Of a DNA stretch of 64,000 nucleotides, positions 41,199-48,576 are shown piece by piece. The position numbers were made by a program, and so were the translations under genes. The notes under the pieces are model-generated. The model had not been told where the DNA came from. It searched no databases and saw nothing but the letters and a program-made list of their open reading frames with translations. Origin of the DNA: a virus. The DNA is taken from IMG/VR virus record IMGVR_UViG_3300010401_000640, positions 1 through 64,000 of that record; one strand, 5' to 3'. Position 1 is the first letter of the stretch; each line of letters opens with the position of its first letter.

Positions 41199-41596
41199 AG
41201 ATTTTTTGCGGCGCGTGACAGGAACCAGTCGAGGTCCCGTCTCACGAAGTTTTTGTCGAGCGGCTGCCACTCGAACACGTTTGATTCACTTCCGGAACGG
41301 TCGTAGAAAGGACGCAGCACGCGGGTTTGGTGAGCGCTGAGCCTCCCATCCTCGGAACGCGGTGGCAGCATGAAGAGCGCGATTCCACACTTCTTGGAGA
41401 GGTCGCAGCCCCAGTCACCGATATTCCCGCTGCACTCAGCGAAGTGGAAAACTGATTTCCCGCCTTGTGATTCCCAGCGGACCAGGGCCTCCTCGGGCGT
41501 GCCATCCGCGACGAACACGTCGAGGCGCTGCTCGGTGGGGATTGGAGCCTGCTTGACGTTGCCCAGGTTGTCGGCGAGGTCGCTGCTGGAGCTCAT
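41195..41596 (-). CDS. Protein of unknown function
   Basis: A 133-residue protein, MSSSSDLADNLGNVKQAP at the start, with three Cys in a short stretch (AECSGNIGDWGCDLSKKCG) that may bind metal, and a Phe/Trp-rich C-terminus (RRDLDWFLSRAAKNL). Coupled by overlaps on both sides. Confidence 0.55.
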   Translation of the reverse strand: MSSSSDLADNLGNVKQAPIPTEQRLDVFVADGTPEEALVRWESQGGKSVFHFAECSGNIGDWGCDLSKKCGIALFMLPPRSEDGRLSAHQTRVLRPFYDRSGSESNVFEWQPLDKNFVRRDLDWFLSRAAKNL

Positions 41597-42030
41597 GCGA
41601 AATAGAAGCCGCGCTCGACACTCAACGCGCGGAAGCAGCGGCACCCGCAGAACTCCAGCGTCTCGGTTTGAGAGGCGAGCTGGCGCGAGTCCAAGGAGGC
41701 GGACGAGGCGACCAAGCCCTCGGACTCCGCGTGCTTTTCATAGTCTTGCACCCGCCAGAATTCCTCCTGCTCGACACGCTCGCGAAACGCCTCAAAGCTT
41801 TCGTTTAAGTCATTGGTGGCGCACCACTCATTTGCGAGCCGCAGGTCCACGCAGCTCTTGTAGTGCTCGAAAGTATCGAGCAGCCTCTGGGCCCCCTTCA
41901 GCTCGTCGAAGTCGAGCGTGCCCACCACACAGAGGTAGGGCATTTTGGGGGTTGGGGCCGAAAGGCAGCAGTTCTGCGAGATGTGCAGCGCGTTATAGAA
42001 ACGGGCTTGGATGTTAGTGGTGGTGCTCAT
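41593..42030 (-). CDS. Protein of unknown function, Cys-rich end
   Basis: A 145-residue protein with an N-terminal alpha/beta part (MPYLCVVGTLDFDELKGA) and a helical middle; the end LEFCGCRCFRALS contains three closely spaced Cys. ATGA overlap with neighbours. No family recognised. Confidence 0.55.
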   Translation of the reverse strand: MSTTTNIQARFYNALHISQNCCLSAPTPKMPYLCVVGTLDFDELKGAQRLLDTFEHYKSCVDLRLANEWCATNDLNESFEAFRERVEQEEFWRVQDYEKHAESEGLVASSASLDSRQLASQTETLEFCGCRCFRALSVERGFYFA

Positions 42031-42281
42031 AAGTAGGTGAGCGTGGCGTGGAAAAGCTGAACTGGACAGTCTTGTGGAATCCCTTGGAGGTAACCAGTGC
42101 TCAGTTCAACGGCATTGAACGACTTCGAGGCGAGAACAAAGCTGTTCGCAACCTCGACCGTTCGGATTTTGATGCACGCGATGTCAGCCCCGCTTTGCTC
42201 TTCGACGAAGAAGAACGTGTCGCCGACACTAAGCTTGGAAAACTCAATCCCCGGCTTGAGTGGAGGAGGAACTTTAATCAT
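42027..42281 (-). CDS. Small beta-rich protein
   Basis: An 84-residue protein whose pattern (LSVGDTFFFVEEQSGADIAC, IKIRTVEVANSFVLA) resembles a small beta barrel, similar in logic to the proteins at 39637 and 39356. Coupled to both neighbours. No function known. Confidence 0.55.
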   Translation of the reverse strand: MIKVPPPLKPGIEFSKLSVGDTFFFVEEQSGADIACIKIRTVEVANSFVLASKSFNAVELSTGYLQGIPQDCPVQLFHATLTYL

Positions 42282-42778
42282 GGCTCAGAGGTTACATCAG
42301 GTTGGGTCGGCGGGTCAACTGTTACGGGCGGCAGAACAGTGGGCTGGACCGCTTCGCCCGTCATGCCGGCGGCCTCCATTTGTTTCTGGCACTTGTAAAG
42401 AAAGTTGACGCCGTCGCACAACATCTGCGCGACTTCGGGCTGGCGGCAAGTGGCGAAAAATCCTGGGCGCGGTTCCTTTGTGGCGTCCGGCTCGAGGTTC
42501 ACGCAGATGACGAAGATTCCCGGCCGCGCTGGGTTGCTGACCCACTCGCAGATTAGGCCGGACACTGGAAAGGGGTAGAAGGGTTGCTGCGCGGCCTCCT
42601 TGTGCAGCTGCTCTTCGCTGACCTCGGTCTCCGTTTTCTTGTAGTCCGCGCCTTGCACCACGACCTTGTTGGAGGCGTGCTGGACGAACTGGTCCTTGAT
42701 GTTTTGGATGGCCTGCTCAGTGGGGAGCAATGGGCGGTAAGCCCGGCGCTTTGATTTTGGTTTGTTGCTTTTGCTCAT
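42278..42778 (-). CDS. Protein of unknown function
   Basis: A 166-residue protein with a Lys/Arg-rich N-terminus (MSKSNKPKSKRRAYRPLL), a beta-rich centre (GLICEWVSNPARPGIFVICV) and a Pro/Thr tail. Coupled to the first gene of the operon by ATGA. Confidence 0.55.
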   Translation of the reverse strand: MSKSNKPKSKRRAYRPLLPTEQAIQNIKDQFVQHASNKVVVQGADYKKTETEVSEEQLHKEAAQQPFYPFPVSGLICEWVSNPARPGIFVICVNLEPDATKEPRPGFFATCRQPEVAQMLCDGVNFLYKCQKQMEAAGMTGEAVQPTVLPPVTVDPPTQPDVTSEP

Positions 42779-43650
42779 AGGATTTGGGGGCGTTGGGAAA
42801 TTTGTTCGCGGAGTGCAGCTTCGAGGCGGCGGCGTGCTTCGGCTATTTGGTCAACGAGTCGGTCGCATGCATGGCCCGCGCCTGACGCTACCATCAGTGC
42901 GGTGGAGAGCTCCGCGAAGCTGCGATGGAAGGGCGAGTCGGCGGCTGGACATGGAGGCAGACGGACACCCTGGAAAACGCGGAGGTGTTTTGAAAGCCCC
43001 CGCAACCTTTTGTCATCCGGGAGTGCGGCCAAGTCAGCCTGAATGAGCCGCATGCACTCAACCCAGGTGCGGAGCTGCCAGTTGTCTTTCTCTTTCGCGA
43101 CGCGCTCGTATTCATCGAGGTCGAGCTCGGGCTTGTAGGCGTCACGGTGGCGGAAAAGCAGCGACTGGTGCTCGTTGATGAAGTCGAGCAGTTCGTGGGA
43201 CCACTGAGACTCATCGTGAAGGCGGACCATCGGACTCTGGCAGGCTAGGTCAGCCTCGTAAAGGAATTCGTCCTGGCTGGCGTGCGACCAAGGAATTTCG
43301 AGGAAAAACTTGCGCCGCAAGACGAGCTTCCAGAAGTCGCACTCGAGGGCACAGGCTTCGCGGCTTGCGAAGGCCGAGGCCAACGGAAAGCGGCGCGCAG
43401 TGTTGGGGTCCTCAGACAGCTTGACGCGTGTGGCCGTGTCGTTCGGGTCCTGTTCAGTCACGCCCCAGCAGTCCGCGTTGAACACCCCGACAGGGCGGCC
43501 GAAGTGCTCCGGGTCCTTGAAGATGGGCGAGGTCACCGAGAAACGGAAGTGCCACGGAGTCTTCCGGGATATGTGGCTGTAAACGTGGCGGAACTTTTTA
43601 TGCACGCACAGAAGATATGTGAGGAAGTGGGCCCGCGTCAACTTAAACAC
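42775..43650 (-). CDS. First gene of the leftward operon, unknown
   Basis: A 291-residue, mostly helical protein with many Arg, Glu and aromatic residues (QWSHELLDFINEHQSLLFRH, NWQLRTWVECMRLIQADL). It is the gene nearest the leftward promoter region, so it is probably expressed first. The start is uncertain: a GTG at 43650, or a later GTG beginning MHKKFRHVYS, is possible; neither has a good SD. No motif recognised. Confidence 0.55.
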   Translation of the reverse strand: MFKLTRAHFLTYLLCVHKKFRHVYSHISRKTPWHFRFSVTSPIFKDPEHFGRPVGVFNADCWGVTEQDPNDTATRVKLSEDPNTARRFPLASAFASREACALECDFWKLVLRRKFFLEIPWSHASQDEFLYEADLACQSPMVRLHDESQWSHELLDFINEHQSLLFRHRDAYKPELDLDEYERVAKEKDNWQLRTWVECMRLIQADLAALPDDKRLRGLSKHLRVFQGVRLPPCPAADSPFHRSFAELSTALMVASGAGHACDRLVDQIAEARRRLEAALREQISQRPQIL

Positions 43651-43687
43651 CGCGGCGCGGGCGACCAGCCCAAAACCGGGAGGTAAG

Positions 43688-43791
43688 ACCTAGGTTCTCC
43701 CTGACAAAAGTCCTCCTCCTCCTACATACTTACTTTATACGCGAGTATATAATGTGTGTGTATGAAGGGTTTTGTCAGGGAGAACCTAGGT
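43688..43791. promoter_or_regulatory. Divergent control region with perfect 22-bp inverted repeat
   Basis: Arms 43688-43709 and 43770-43791 are exact reverse complements (left arm acctaggttctccc followed by tgacaaaa). They enclose 60 AT-richer bases containing TATAAT at 43748-43753 and a minus-strand TATAAA at 43739-43734. Each arm contains CTGACA, which could act as a -35 box with CATACT (43725-43730, plus) and CATTAT (43754-43749, minus) 18 bases away. The leftward operon starts at 43650 and the rightward genes at 43867. An operator pair or an origin is also possible. Confidence 0.7.
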
Positions 43792-43866
43792 GTTGGGGGC
43801 CCTTTTTCAGACAGGCCATCAAACTCCGAACCTTGACTTTCGCCTGCGGCGGGCACTTTTCCCAAC

Positions 43867-44070
43867 ATGGCAGAAACCACCCCACCCAAAGACAGCCCCG
43901 GTGACCACGAGGCCAACCTGTTCATCGGCTCCACAAGCAAGGCGCAAGAGCTCTATGCTGAATCAAAGCGGGTTCGGAGATTGGCCGAGCGAAAAGCATG
44001 GTGGAACAACCGGCAAAAGGAGCCTTCCGCAACCGGGCGAGAACGGCCAATTGGAAACCTAGAAGAATAG
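43867..44070 (+). CDS. Small hydrophilic protein, unknown
   Basis: A 67-residue protein, MAETTPPKDSPGDHEANL at the start, with a helical basic middle (KAQELYAESKRVRRLAERKA). First gene rightward of the control region. No strong SD. Unknown function; a small regulator or packaging-linked protein cannot be excluded. Confidence 0.55.
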   Translation: MAETTPPKDSPGDHEANLFIGSTSKAQELYAESKRVRRLAERKAWWNNRQKEPSATGRERPIGNLEE

Positions 44071-44110
44071 CGGGTTGACGTTCGCCTATTTGCCTACACT
44101 TCTTGGTCCG

Positions 44111-44620
44111 ATGACTGACGAACAGCTGAGAAAGCAGCGGGAGCGCGGCCGCCGGCATTACGCCAACATGACAGAGGAACAACGGCAGCGGAAGCGAGAG
44201 AGGGGCAGGAAGTATGCCCTGACGATGACAGAAGAGCAGAGGGCCAGAAGGAAAGAAAGTCTGCGACAATGGGAAGCAAAGAATCCTGAGCGAAAGAAGT
44301 CCTACTACCAGAGATACTACCAAGCGAACAAGGAGAAGATAAGCCTGCGCCGAAAACAGAACACTCGCAGGTCTGAAGTCCTGCGCAGATACGACCTGAC
44401 CGCCGGCTCCTATGATTTGCTTCTAGCAAGCCAGGGCAACAAGTGCGCGGTTTGTCAGGAGGATTTTAGCCGCACTCCTCACGTTGACCACGACCACGAC
44501 ACCGATGTAGTCCGTGGCCTGTTGTGCTCCCAGTGCAACACAGCGCTCGGGCTTTTGAAGGACAGCGCTCGCATCGCATTCCTCGCAGCCTCCTATCTTC
44601 AATCTCATGGCAAAGCCTAA
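44111..44620 (+). CDS. Endonuclease VII-like homing endonuclease
   Basis: A 169-residue protein with three Arg-rich repeats of the type MTEEQRxRxRERGRxYA at the N-terminus, a basic linker, then YDLTAGSYDLL, CAVCQEDF and HVDHDHDTDVVRGLLCSQCN, the endonuclease VII-like HNH core. It overlaps the small terminase start by 14 bases. The repeats match the modular DNA-contact helices of these enzymes. Confidence 0.9.
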   Translation: MTDEQLRKQRERGRRHYANMTEEQRQRKRERGRKYALTMTEEQRARRKESLRQWEAKNPERKKSYYQRYYQANKEKISLRRKQNTRRSEVLRRYDLTAGSYDLLLASQGNKCAVCQEDFSRTPHVDHDHDTDVVRGLLCSQCNTALGLLKDSARIAFLAASYLQSHGKA

Positions 44621-45272
44621 CACTCTCGACAAAAACAAAGCGGACGTGGCTCAGATTTTTTTGGTCTGGATGGCGACGGTGGGCAGCAACGAGCAAACAG
44701 CACTCGCGCTGGACCTCGAACCTGAACAGGTCCGGCGGCTCGCAGAGTCGGAGGGCTGGAATGAAAAAATTCGCCGCGTGTCGCTGATGTCCAAGAATGG
44801 AAAGCCGGGCGATTACGAAAGAATGGTCAACCGGTGCCTCAACTTTGTTCAGGCCCAGGTGCTGAGGACTCAGGTCAACAGATTGCTGACCGAGGTCACC
44901 GCGATGTCTAACGAAGAGTTGCTGAGCCGGGCCTGCGTGCGGACGCGCGATGGCGGAATGCAGCTGAGCGCCAAGTTTTTTGTGGACCTCGCAAACGCAG
45001 CCGAGGCGACGCAGCGCATGTCTTACGCGGCGCTGTCTGACACCGCTGGCGAACGCGCGGACCGCGACAGCGGAAGCCCGACCGGCCAGGGCGCAAACGA
45101 CCTTCACGCCGCCATCATCGCAGCCCTTTCCAACCCCGGTCTGAATCCCGAAGCGGTTTCCCAAAAGCTTCTGGCTGAAGCAAATGAGGAAGTGCAGGCA
45201 AGAGCATCCGCAAAAGCACTTGTCGAACCATTCGTGTCTCCCGCAAGTCCGGCAGAATCTGCCGACCAGTGA
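44607..45272 (+). CDS. Putative terminase small subunit
   Basis: A 221-residue protein. The N-terminal 60 residues contain a helix-turn-helix (AQIFLVWMATVGSNEQTALA, LDLEPEQVRRLAESEGWNEK) as in small terminases; the middle is helical and may oligomerise (MVNRCLNFVQAQVLRTQVNR); the C-terminal 80 residues are Ala/Pro/Ser-rich. It would bind the packaging start site and recruit the large subunit, whose gene lies 6.5 kb further on (51742). The assignment is by HTH and position, not by a close match. Confidence 0.6.
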   Translation: MAKPNTLDKNKADVAQIFLVWMATVGSNEQTALALDLEPEQVRRLAESEGWNEKIRRVSLMSKNGKPGDYERMVNRCLNFVQAQVLRTQVNRLLTEVTAMSNEELLSRACVRTRDGGMQLSAKFFVDLANAAEATQRMSYAALSDTAGERADRDSGSPTGQGANDLHAAIIAALSNPGLNPEAVSQKLLAEANEEVQARASAKALVEPFVSPASPAESADQ

Positions 45273-45627
45273 GCGAAGGCCGAGCGCGGCCGGAGAGCCG
45301 AAGAGTGCGTGAGAATCACGCAGTGTCCCGGTGACTTGAGGTCCTGTGTGCCATTGTGTCTCACTTCGTCCCGAAAGTGGGACAACGAAAAATCGTTGCG
45401 CTGTGTTGCAAGGGCTTACGGTCACCAGGACTGCTCACACCCAAGACAGGGCGACTAGGCAACTCTTGCCGACCGCGGTCGAGGTTCCCGTTATCGTTAA
45501 CGCGCCGACCCCCACCCCCCACGGGGGACGCGGGGGCCGCGACGCCCGCTCAGGGGTCGCCGCGCCATGAAAAATTTGCCTACTCGTGACCTTCCGCGCC
45601 GGCACCCTCGGAGTTTTACGGTGTCGC
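45273..45627 (+). other. Intergenic stretch with stem-loops, no convincing gene
   Basis: About 355 bases after the small terminase gene. It contains perfect short inverted repeats (tgcgtga-gaa-tcacgca at 45306-45322; gtccc-gaaagt-gggac at 45368-45383), a ccccc...ggggg element near 45520, and no reading frame with normal codon use. Two overlapping frames of about 75 codons lack SD sites and look spurious. The place beside a terminase gene makes a packaging signal conceivable. Confidence 0.5.
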
Positions 45628-45656
45628 TTGACACCCCGGTCTTCCGGTGCTACGGT
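45628..45656 (+). promoter_or_regulatory. Putative promoter
   Basis: TTGACA at 45628-45633, 17-base spacer, TACGGT at 45651-45656 with TG one base upstream (extended -10). It sits just before the gene at 45664, which would then have a very short leader or be leaderless. Confidence 0.5.
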
Positions 45657-45663
45657 GCCGGCC

Positions 45664-45912
45664 ATGAAACCCGCCAGCGAAAAAACCATCCGGCAGCTGT
45701 GGGACCACGTCCTTTCCCTCCCCGCCGCCGACAAGCTGCGCGCCCTCGCGCCCGCTGACCGGGAACCCTACTGGCGCTGCTTCCTTGCGGGATTCATGGT
45801 CGCGCGGTGGGCGGTCCAAGACAGCCAACGACTTTTCCGGGACCAAGTCGCCGACGAGCTCACCGAAAAAATCAACGCGCAGATGGAAGTCGAGCGCCTA
45901 CTTGACAGCTAG
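45664..45912 (+). CDS. Small helical protein, unknown
   Basis: An 82-residue protein, MKPASEKTIRQLWDHVLS at the start, helical with Trp/Arg clusters (REPYWRCFLAGFMVARWA). First gene after a putative promoter. No family recognised. Confidence 0.58.
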   Translation: MKPASEKTIRQLWDHVLSLPAADKLRALAPADREPYWRCFLAGFMVARWAVQDSQRLFRDQVADELTEKINAQMEVERLLDS

Positions 45913-45939
45913 CCAAACGTGTGGCATGTTTCCGCGCCT

Positions 45940-46125
45940 ATGAAAGAAAAGCCAAGCTACACCGTGGAGTGCTACTTCGACCACTTCTGGGGCAAGAGTG
46001 TGAATTGCCGGGGCCCCCACAGCACCCTGAAATCCGCGAGGCTGGCCGTTAAACGGAGAGGCTCGGTGTCTCGCCGCTATCGAATCGTGAAGCACGCCGT
46101 CACCGCCATCATCATCAAACCATGA
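45940..46125 (+). CDS. Small basic protein, unknown
   Basis: A 61-residue protein from ATG 45940 (an upstream in-frame GTG at 45919 is less likely). Contains YTVECYFDHFWGKSVNCRG and a basic C-terminus (RRYRIVKHAVTAIIIKP). Pattern suggests an alpha/beta fold of strand-helix-strand. ATGA overlap with the next gene. Confidence 0.55.
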   Translation: MKEKPSYTVECYFDHFWGKSVNCRGPHSTLKSARLAVKRRGSVSRRYRIVKHAVTAIIIKP

Positions 46126-46376
46126 AAACCGAACTGACCCACACCAAACAAAAACCCATGTCGTTTCCTCTGCTCGCGCAGTCGATACACCGTGACGACC
46201 CCACACTCTCCTTCACCGTGCTATTCGTAAGCCCCCAATCGGGCACGGTGGTTCACTGTGAATCGGACGCGGCTCGTCACATCGGCGAGACCGACGACCA
46301 TTGGTGCCCCGTCCACAACCATGAGCAGTGGCGCATACTCTCGCCCGGGGAGGCGGTCACCCTCCGAAACGGCTGA
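46122..46376 (+). CDS. Small protein, unknown
   Basis: An 84-residue protein with LSFTVLFVSPQSGTVVHC and several His and Cys residues (TDDHWCPVHNHEQW) that could bind metal. Coupled to its upstream neighbour. No family recognised. Confidence 0.55.
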   Translation: MKTELTHTKQKPMSFPLLAQSIHRDDPTLSFTVLFVSPQSGTVVHCESDAARHIGETDDHWCPVHNHEQWRILSPGEAVTLRNG

Positions 46377-46379
46377 GCC

Positions 46380-46601
46380 ATGATTACCAAAGCCCAAACC
46401 GAAGCCGACTTCCGCGCGGAGCTCACCGCCCTGCTGAAGCGCTACGACGCGGAGATTTCAGCGGCCGACCACTACCCCGGATGGCCGGAGTGCGGGGAAG
46501 ACATCCGCATGACGGTGACCATTCCGGGTCGATATGACGCGGACGGCCGCACGCTCGTTGAATACACTGAGTTCGACCTCGGCCGGCATCTGACATCATG
46601 A
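46380..46601 (+). CDS. Small acidic protein, unknown
   Basis: A 73-residue protein, MITKAQTEADFRAELTAL at the start, with helix then beta hairpin (DIRMTVTIPGRYDADG). No motif recognised. Its stop overlaps the next ATG. Confidence 0.55.
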   Translation: MITKAQTEADFRAELTALLKRYDAEISAADHYPGWPECGEDIRMTVTIPGRYDADGRTLVEYTEFDLGRHLTS

Positions 46602-46768
46602 TTACCGTTCTCCCCAAAGGCACCTGGGCCCCGACGCCCAAGCGACCCGCGCCGCCCAGCCGGCCGCCGGCCGCTGACAAATCACGCGAGGAACGCCAGC
46701 GCGACCTGCGGGGACTCCTTTTCCTATTTTTCCTCTGGCTCGTTTTCCACGGCCGTCACCACTACTAA
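46598..46768 (+). CDS. Small single-span membrane protein
   Basis: A 56-residue protein with a Pro/Arg-rich cytoplasmic part (WAPTPKRPAPPSRPPAADKS), a hydrophobic C-terminal helix (GLLFLFFLWLVF) and a His-rich end (HGRHHY). Tail-anchored layout. ATG overlaps the upstream stop. Function unknown. Confidence 0.55.
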   Translation: MITVLPKGTWAPTPKRPAPPSRPPAADKSREERQRDLRGLLFLFFLWLVFHGRHHY

Positions 46769-46772
46769 ACCT

Positions 46773-47480
46773 ATGACCAACTTCATGAAGGTCTTCGCCT
46801 ACCTCCGGGTCAGCACCCGGGAACAAATCGACGGCGGCGGCTTCGACCGCCAGCTGGCGACAATCCTCAGCTTCACGGAGCACCGCGGCTGGGACGTCGC
46901 CCGGACATTCCGCGACCAGCAGTCCGGCGGAACCGAGTTCGACAATCGAGGTGGCCTGCGCGAACTCCTTTCCCTGGCCGGCCGCGACAGCGCGCTCGGG
47001 GTGGACACAATCATCGTCGAAAACGCGACGCGCATCGCGCGCGACTTGATGGTCCAAGAAATTTTCCTGGCCGAGTGCCGCAAGCTGGGCGTCAAAGTTT
47101 TCGCGGCCGATTGCGGCGAAGAGCTCGTGCTGGCCAACGCGGACCCGACGCGCGTTCTGATTCGCCAAATTCTCGGCGCGCTGGCTCAGTGGGAGAAGGC
47201 CCAAATCGTCCTGAAGCTCCAAGCCGGCCGCCGCAAGAAGGCCCGCGAAACTGGCGCTCCATGCGGGGGCCCCAAGCCATACGGTCAAACGGAATCCGAG
47301 CGCGCGGTGATTGGCGACATCTGGCGATTCCGGCGGACCAACGGCTGGACCTTTCGCCGAATCGCCCAGGAACTCCGCGCCATCGGATACCCCGCGCCGG
47401 GCGGCCGCTGCTGGCACACCGGAACGGTCGGGACACTCTACTGTCGTGAAGTGGCGCGACGCGGGGCAGACAATATATGA
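46773..47480 (+). CDS. Compact serine recombinase
   Basis: A 235-residue protein with the resolvase catalytic domain: YLRVSTREQ (nucleophile S14), later TIIVENATRIARDLM and a long helix with LGALAQWEKAQIVLKLQAGR. The C-terminus (GGPKPYGQTESERAVIGDIW, FRRIAQELRAIGYP, W..GTVGTLYCRE) looks like a reduced form of the 'Recombinase' domain of large serine integrases rather than the small HTH of resolvases. It could act in integration, inversion or dimer resolution. No attachment sites were recognised. Confidence 0.86.
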   Translation: MTNFMKVFAYLRVSTREQIDGGGFDRQLATILSFTEHRGWDVARTFRDQQSGGTEFDNRGGLRELLSLAGRDSALGVDTIIVENATRIARDLMVQEIFLAECRKLGVKVFAADCGEELVLANADPTRVLIRQILGALAQWEKAQIVLKLQAGRRKKARETGAPCGGPKPYGQTESERAVIGDIWRFRRTNGWTFRRIAQELRAIGYPAPGGRCWHTGTVGTLYCREVARRGADNI

Positions 47481-47674
47481 ACGTCCGACAACTCATCTCA
47501 ATCCTCGAGGAGCTCGATGCCAAGGGCCACGGCGACCTCCCGGTCCTGGTCGAAGATGGCCTCGACCCGAGCGACCCCATCGAATGCACCTGCGCCTCGG
47601 AGTCCGATGGCGGCTTGTTCTACCTCGACGAGCACGACAACGTCCAATATGGTCCGCACATCCGGCTATCATGA
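47477..47674 (+). CDS. Small acidic protein, unknown
   Basis: A 65-residue protein beginning MNVRQLISILEELDAKGH, followed by DLPVLVEDG and a Cys pair (IECTCASES). The pattern (NVRQLIxxLxxLD....D.PV.V) resembles a small phage protein family of unknown function. Coupled on both sides by ATGA. Confidence 0.58.
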   Translation: MNVRQLISILEELDAKGHGDLPVLVEDGLDPSDPIECTCASESDGGLFYLDEHDNVQYGPHIRLS

Positions 47675-48054
47675 AAAACCTCCGCAAAGGCGACGAGCCA
47701 CTTTTCCGGTTCGTCAATGCAATGATGATTAAGGCGGCGACTCAATTCCGTCTCCCCCTGCGGAGGGTCCTCCCGCTCGAAAAAGAAAACTGCTCTCGCT
47801 ATTTCGGCCGATGCGAGAAAGACGGAACAATCTATGTCCGGGTCCGGGACGCCTCGAAAGGCGGCCGGCGGTGGAAAGGAATAGACGAGCCCTACCAAAT
47901 CATCGACACCATGTCCCACGAACTGGCGCACCTCATTACGCTGGACCACACCCCGAAGTGGTTTGACCTCCACCTCATGATTCTCGGGGACCTCGCCGGC
48001 CGGCGGGTCTTCGAAGTCCTCTCCAACTTCCATGAGCAACGCCGACGTCACTAG
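47671..48054 (+). CDS. SprT/YgjP-like zinc metallopeptidase-type protein
   Basis: A 127-residue protein with TMSHELAHLITLDHTPKWF near residue 80-97: HExxH plus a third His, the zinc motif of SprT and YgjP-like proteases, which resemble eukaryotic SPRTN that removes DNA-protein crosslinks. The N-terminal part is basic (LRRVLPLEKENCSRYFGR). A role in DNA-bound protein removal or virion processing is possible. Coupled to the upstream gene by ATGA; overlaps the next by 23 bases. Confidence 0.72.
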   Translation: MKNLRKGDEPLFRFVNAMMIKAATQFRLPLRRVLPLEKENCSRYFGRCEKDGTIYVRVRDASKGGRRWKGIDEPYQIIDTMSHELAHLITLDHTPKWFDLHLMILGDLAGRRVFEVLSNFHEQRRRH

Positions 48055-48265
48055 AATAATCGAGGCCGAGAAAGCAAAGGTGGGCGGGAGACCGACAATC
48101 CTTTTCTGCTCCGACTTCTCGGCGGTGCCGGGCTTTCCCGGCTGCTGCACGTCTTGTCACGACGACTGGAATGACGGCTACGACTCGCCTGTTGAGACGG
48201 AATACAAAGGCGTCCTGCTCTCGACTTGCTGCAAGGTCTCCGCTTGGCTCGACAAAAATATATGA
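48032..48265 (+). CDS. Small Cys-rich protein
   Basis: A 77-residue protein with a run FPGCCTSCHDDW and a second STCCKVSAW, giving five Cys and one His that could bind zinc. Starts MSNADVTRIIEAEKAKVG. Overlaps both neighbours. Function unknown. Confidence 0.55.
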   Translation: MSNADVTRIIEAEKAKVGGRPTILFCSDFSAVPGFPGCCTSCHDDWNDGYDSPVETEYKGVLLSTCCKVSAWLDKNI

Positions 48266-48486
48266 GCGACACCTCCAAAAAAATCACGCGCGAGTTCGAC
48301 CGGCTCTGCCGGACCAACGCGAAGTTCAAAGAATTCGTCAAGCTTTTCCCCGACGCCTCGATGGACGAGCTCCTTATGGGCTGGGGGTGGGTTCAGGACT
48401 TGACCGCCCAGGTAATTCAGCGCACAGTCCGGGACTTGACAGGCTCCCTTCCTCATGCGACATTGTGCCGGAAGAAAGAACGATGA
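48262..48486 (+). CDS. Small helical protein, possibly with altered C-terminus
   Basis: A 74-residue helical protein, MSDTSKKITREFDRLCRT at the start. Directly after its stop, in the same frame, lies an HNH remnant (48487-48576), so the last residues (HATLCRKKER) may come from a lost insertion. Function unknown. Confidence 0.5.
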   Translation: MSDTSKKITREFDRLCRTNAKFKEFVKLFPDASMDELLMGWGWVQDLTAQVIQRTVRDLTGSLPHATLCRKKER

Positions 48487-48576
48487 ACCAGAGAAATGGA
48501 AAAGTGCGAGCTGGTCTGCTCGAACTGTCACCGCATACGGACCAAAAAGAGAAGGAATCAAAAATGTTCTCATTAG
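48487..48576 (+). pseudogene. Relic of an HNH homing endonuclease C-terminus
   Basis: In the frame following the stop of the upstream gene the translation reads TREMEKCELVCSNCHRIRT then KKRRNQK. E-x-x-K-C-E-L-V-C-S-N-C-H-R-I-R-T is the C-terminal zinc and catalytic segment of HNH endonucleases, as in the gene at 1675. There is no start and no N-terminal part, so this is a remnant of a deleted homing gene. Its last bases (agagaagga) now serve as SD of the next gene. Confidence 0.68.

Noticed and set aside
45346-45589. Two overlapping plus-strand frames of about 75 codons
   Set aside because: No SD, low-complexity Pro/Gly/Arg ends, and they overlap each other fully; treated as noncoding.
48483-48563. 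N-terminal extension of the 48564 protein
   Set aside because: The extension reads through the HNH relic in another frame and a better SD precedes the internal ATG.
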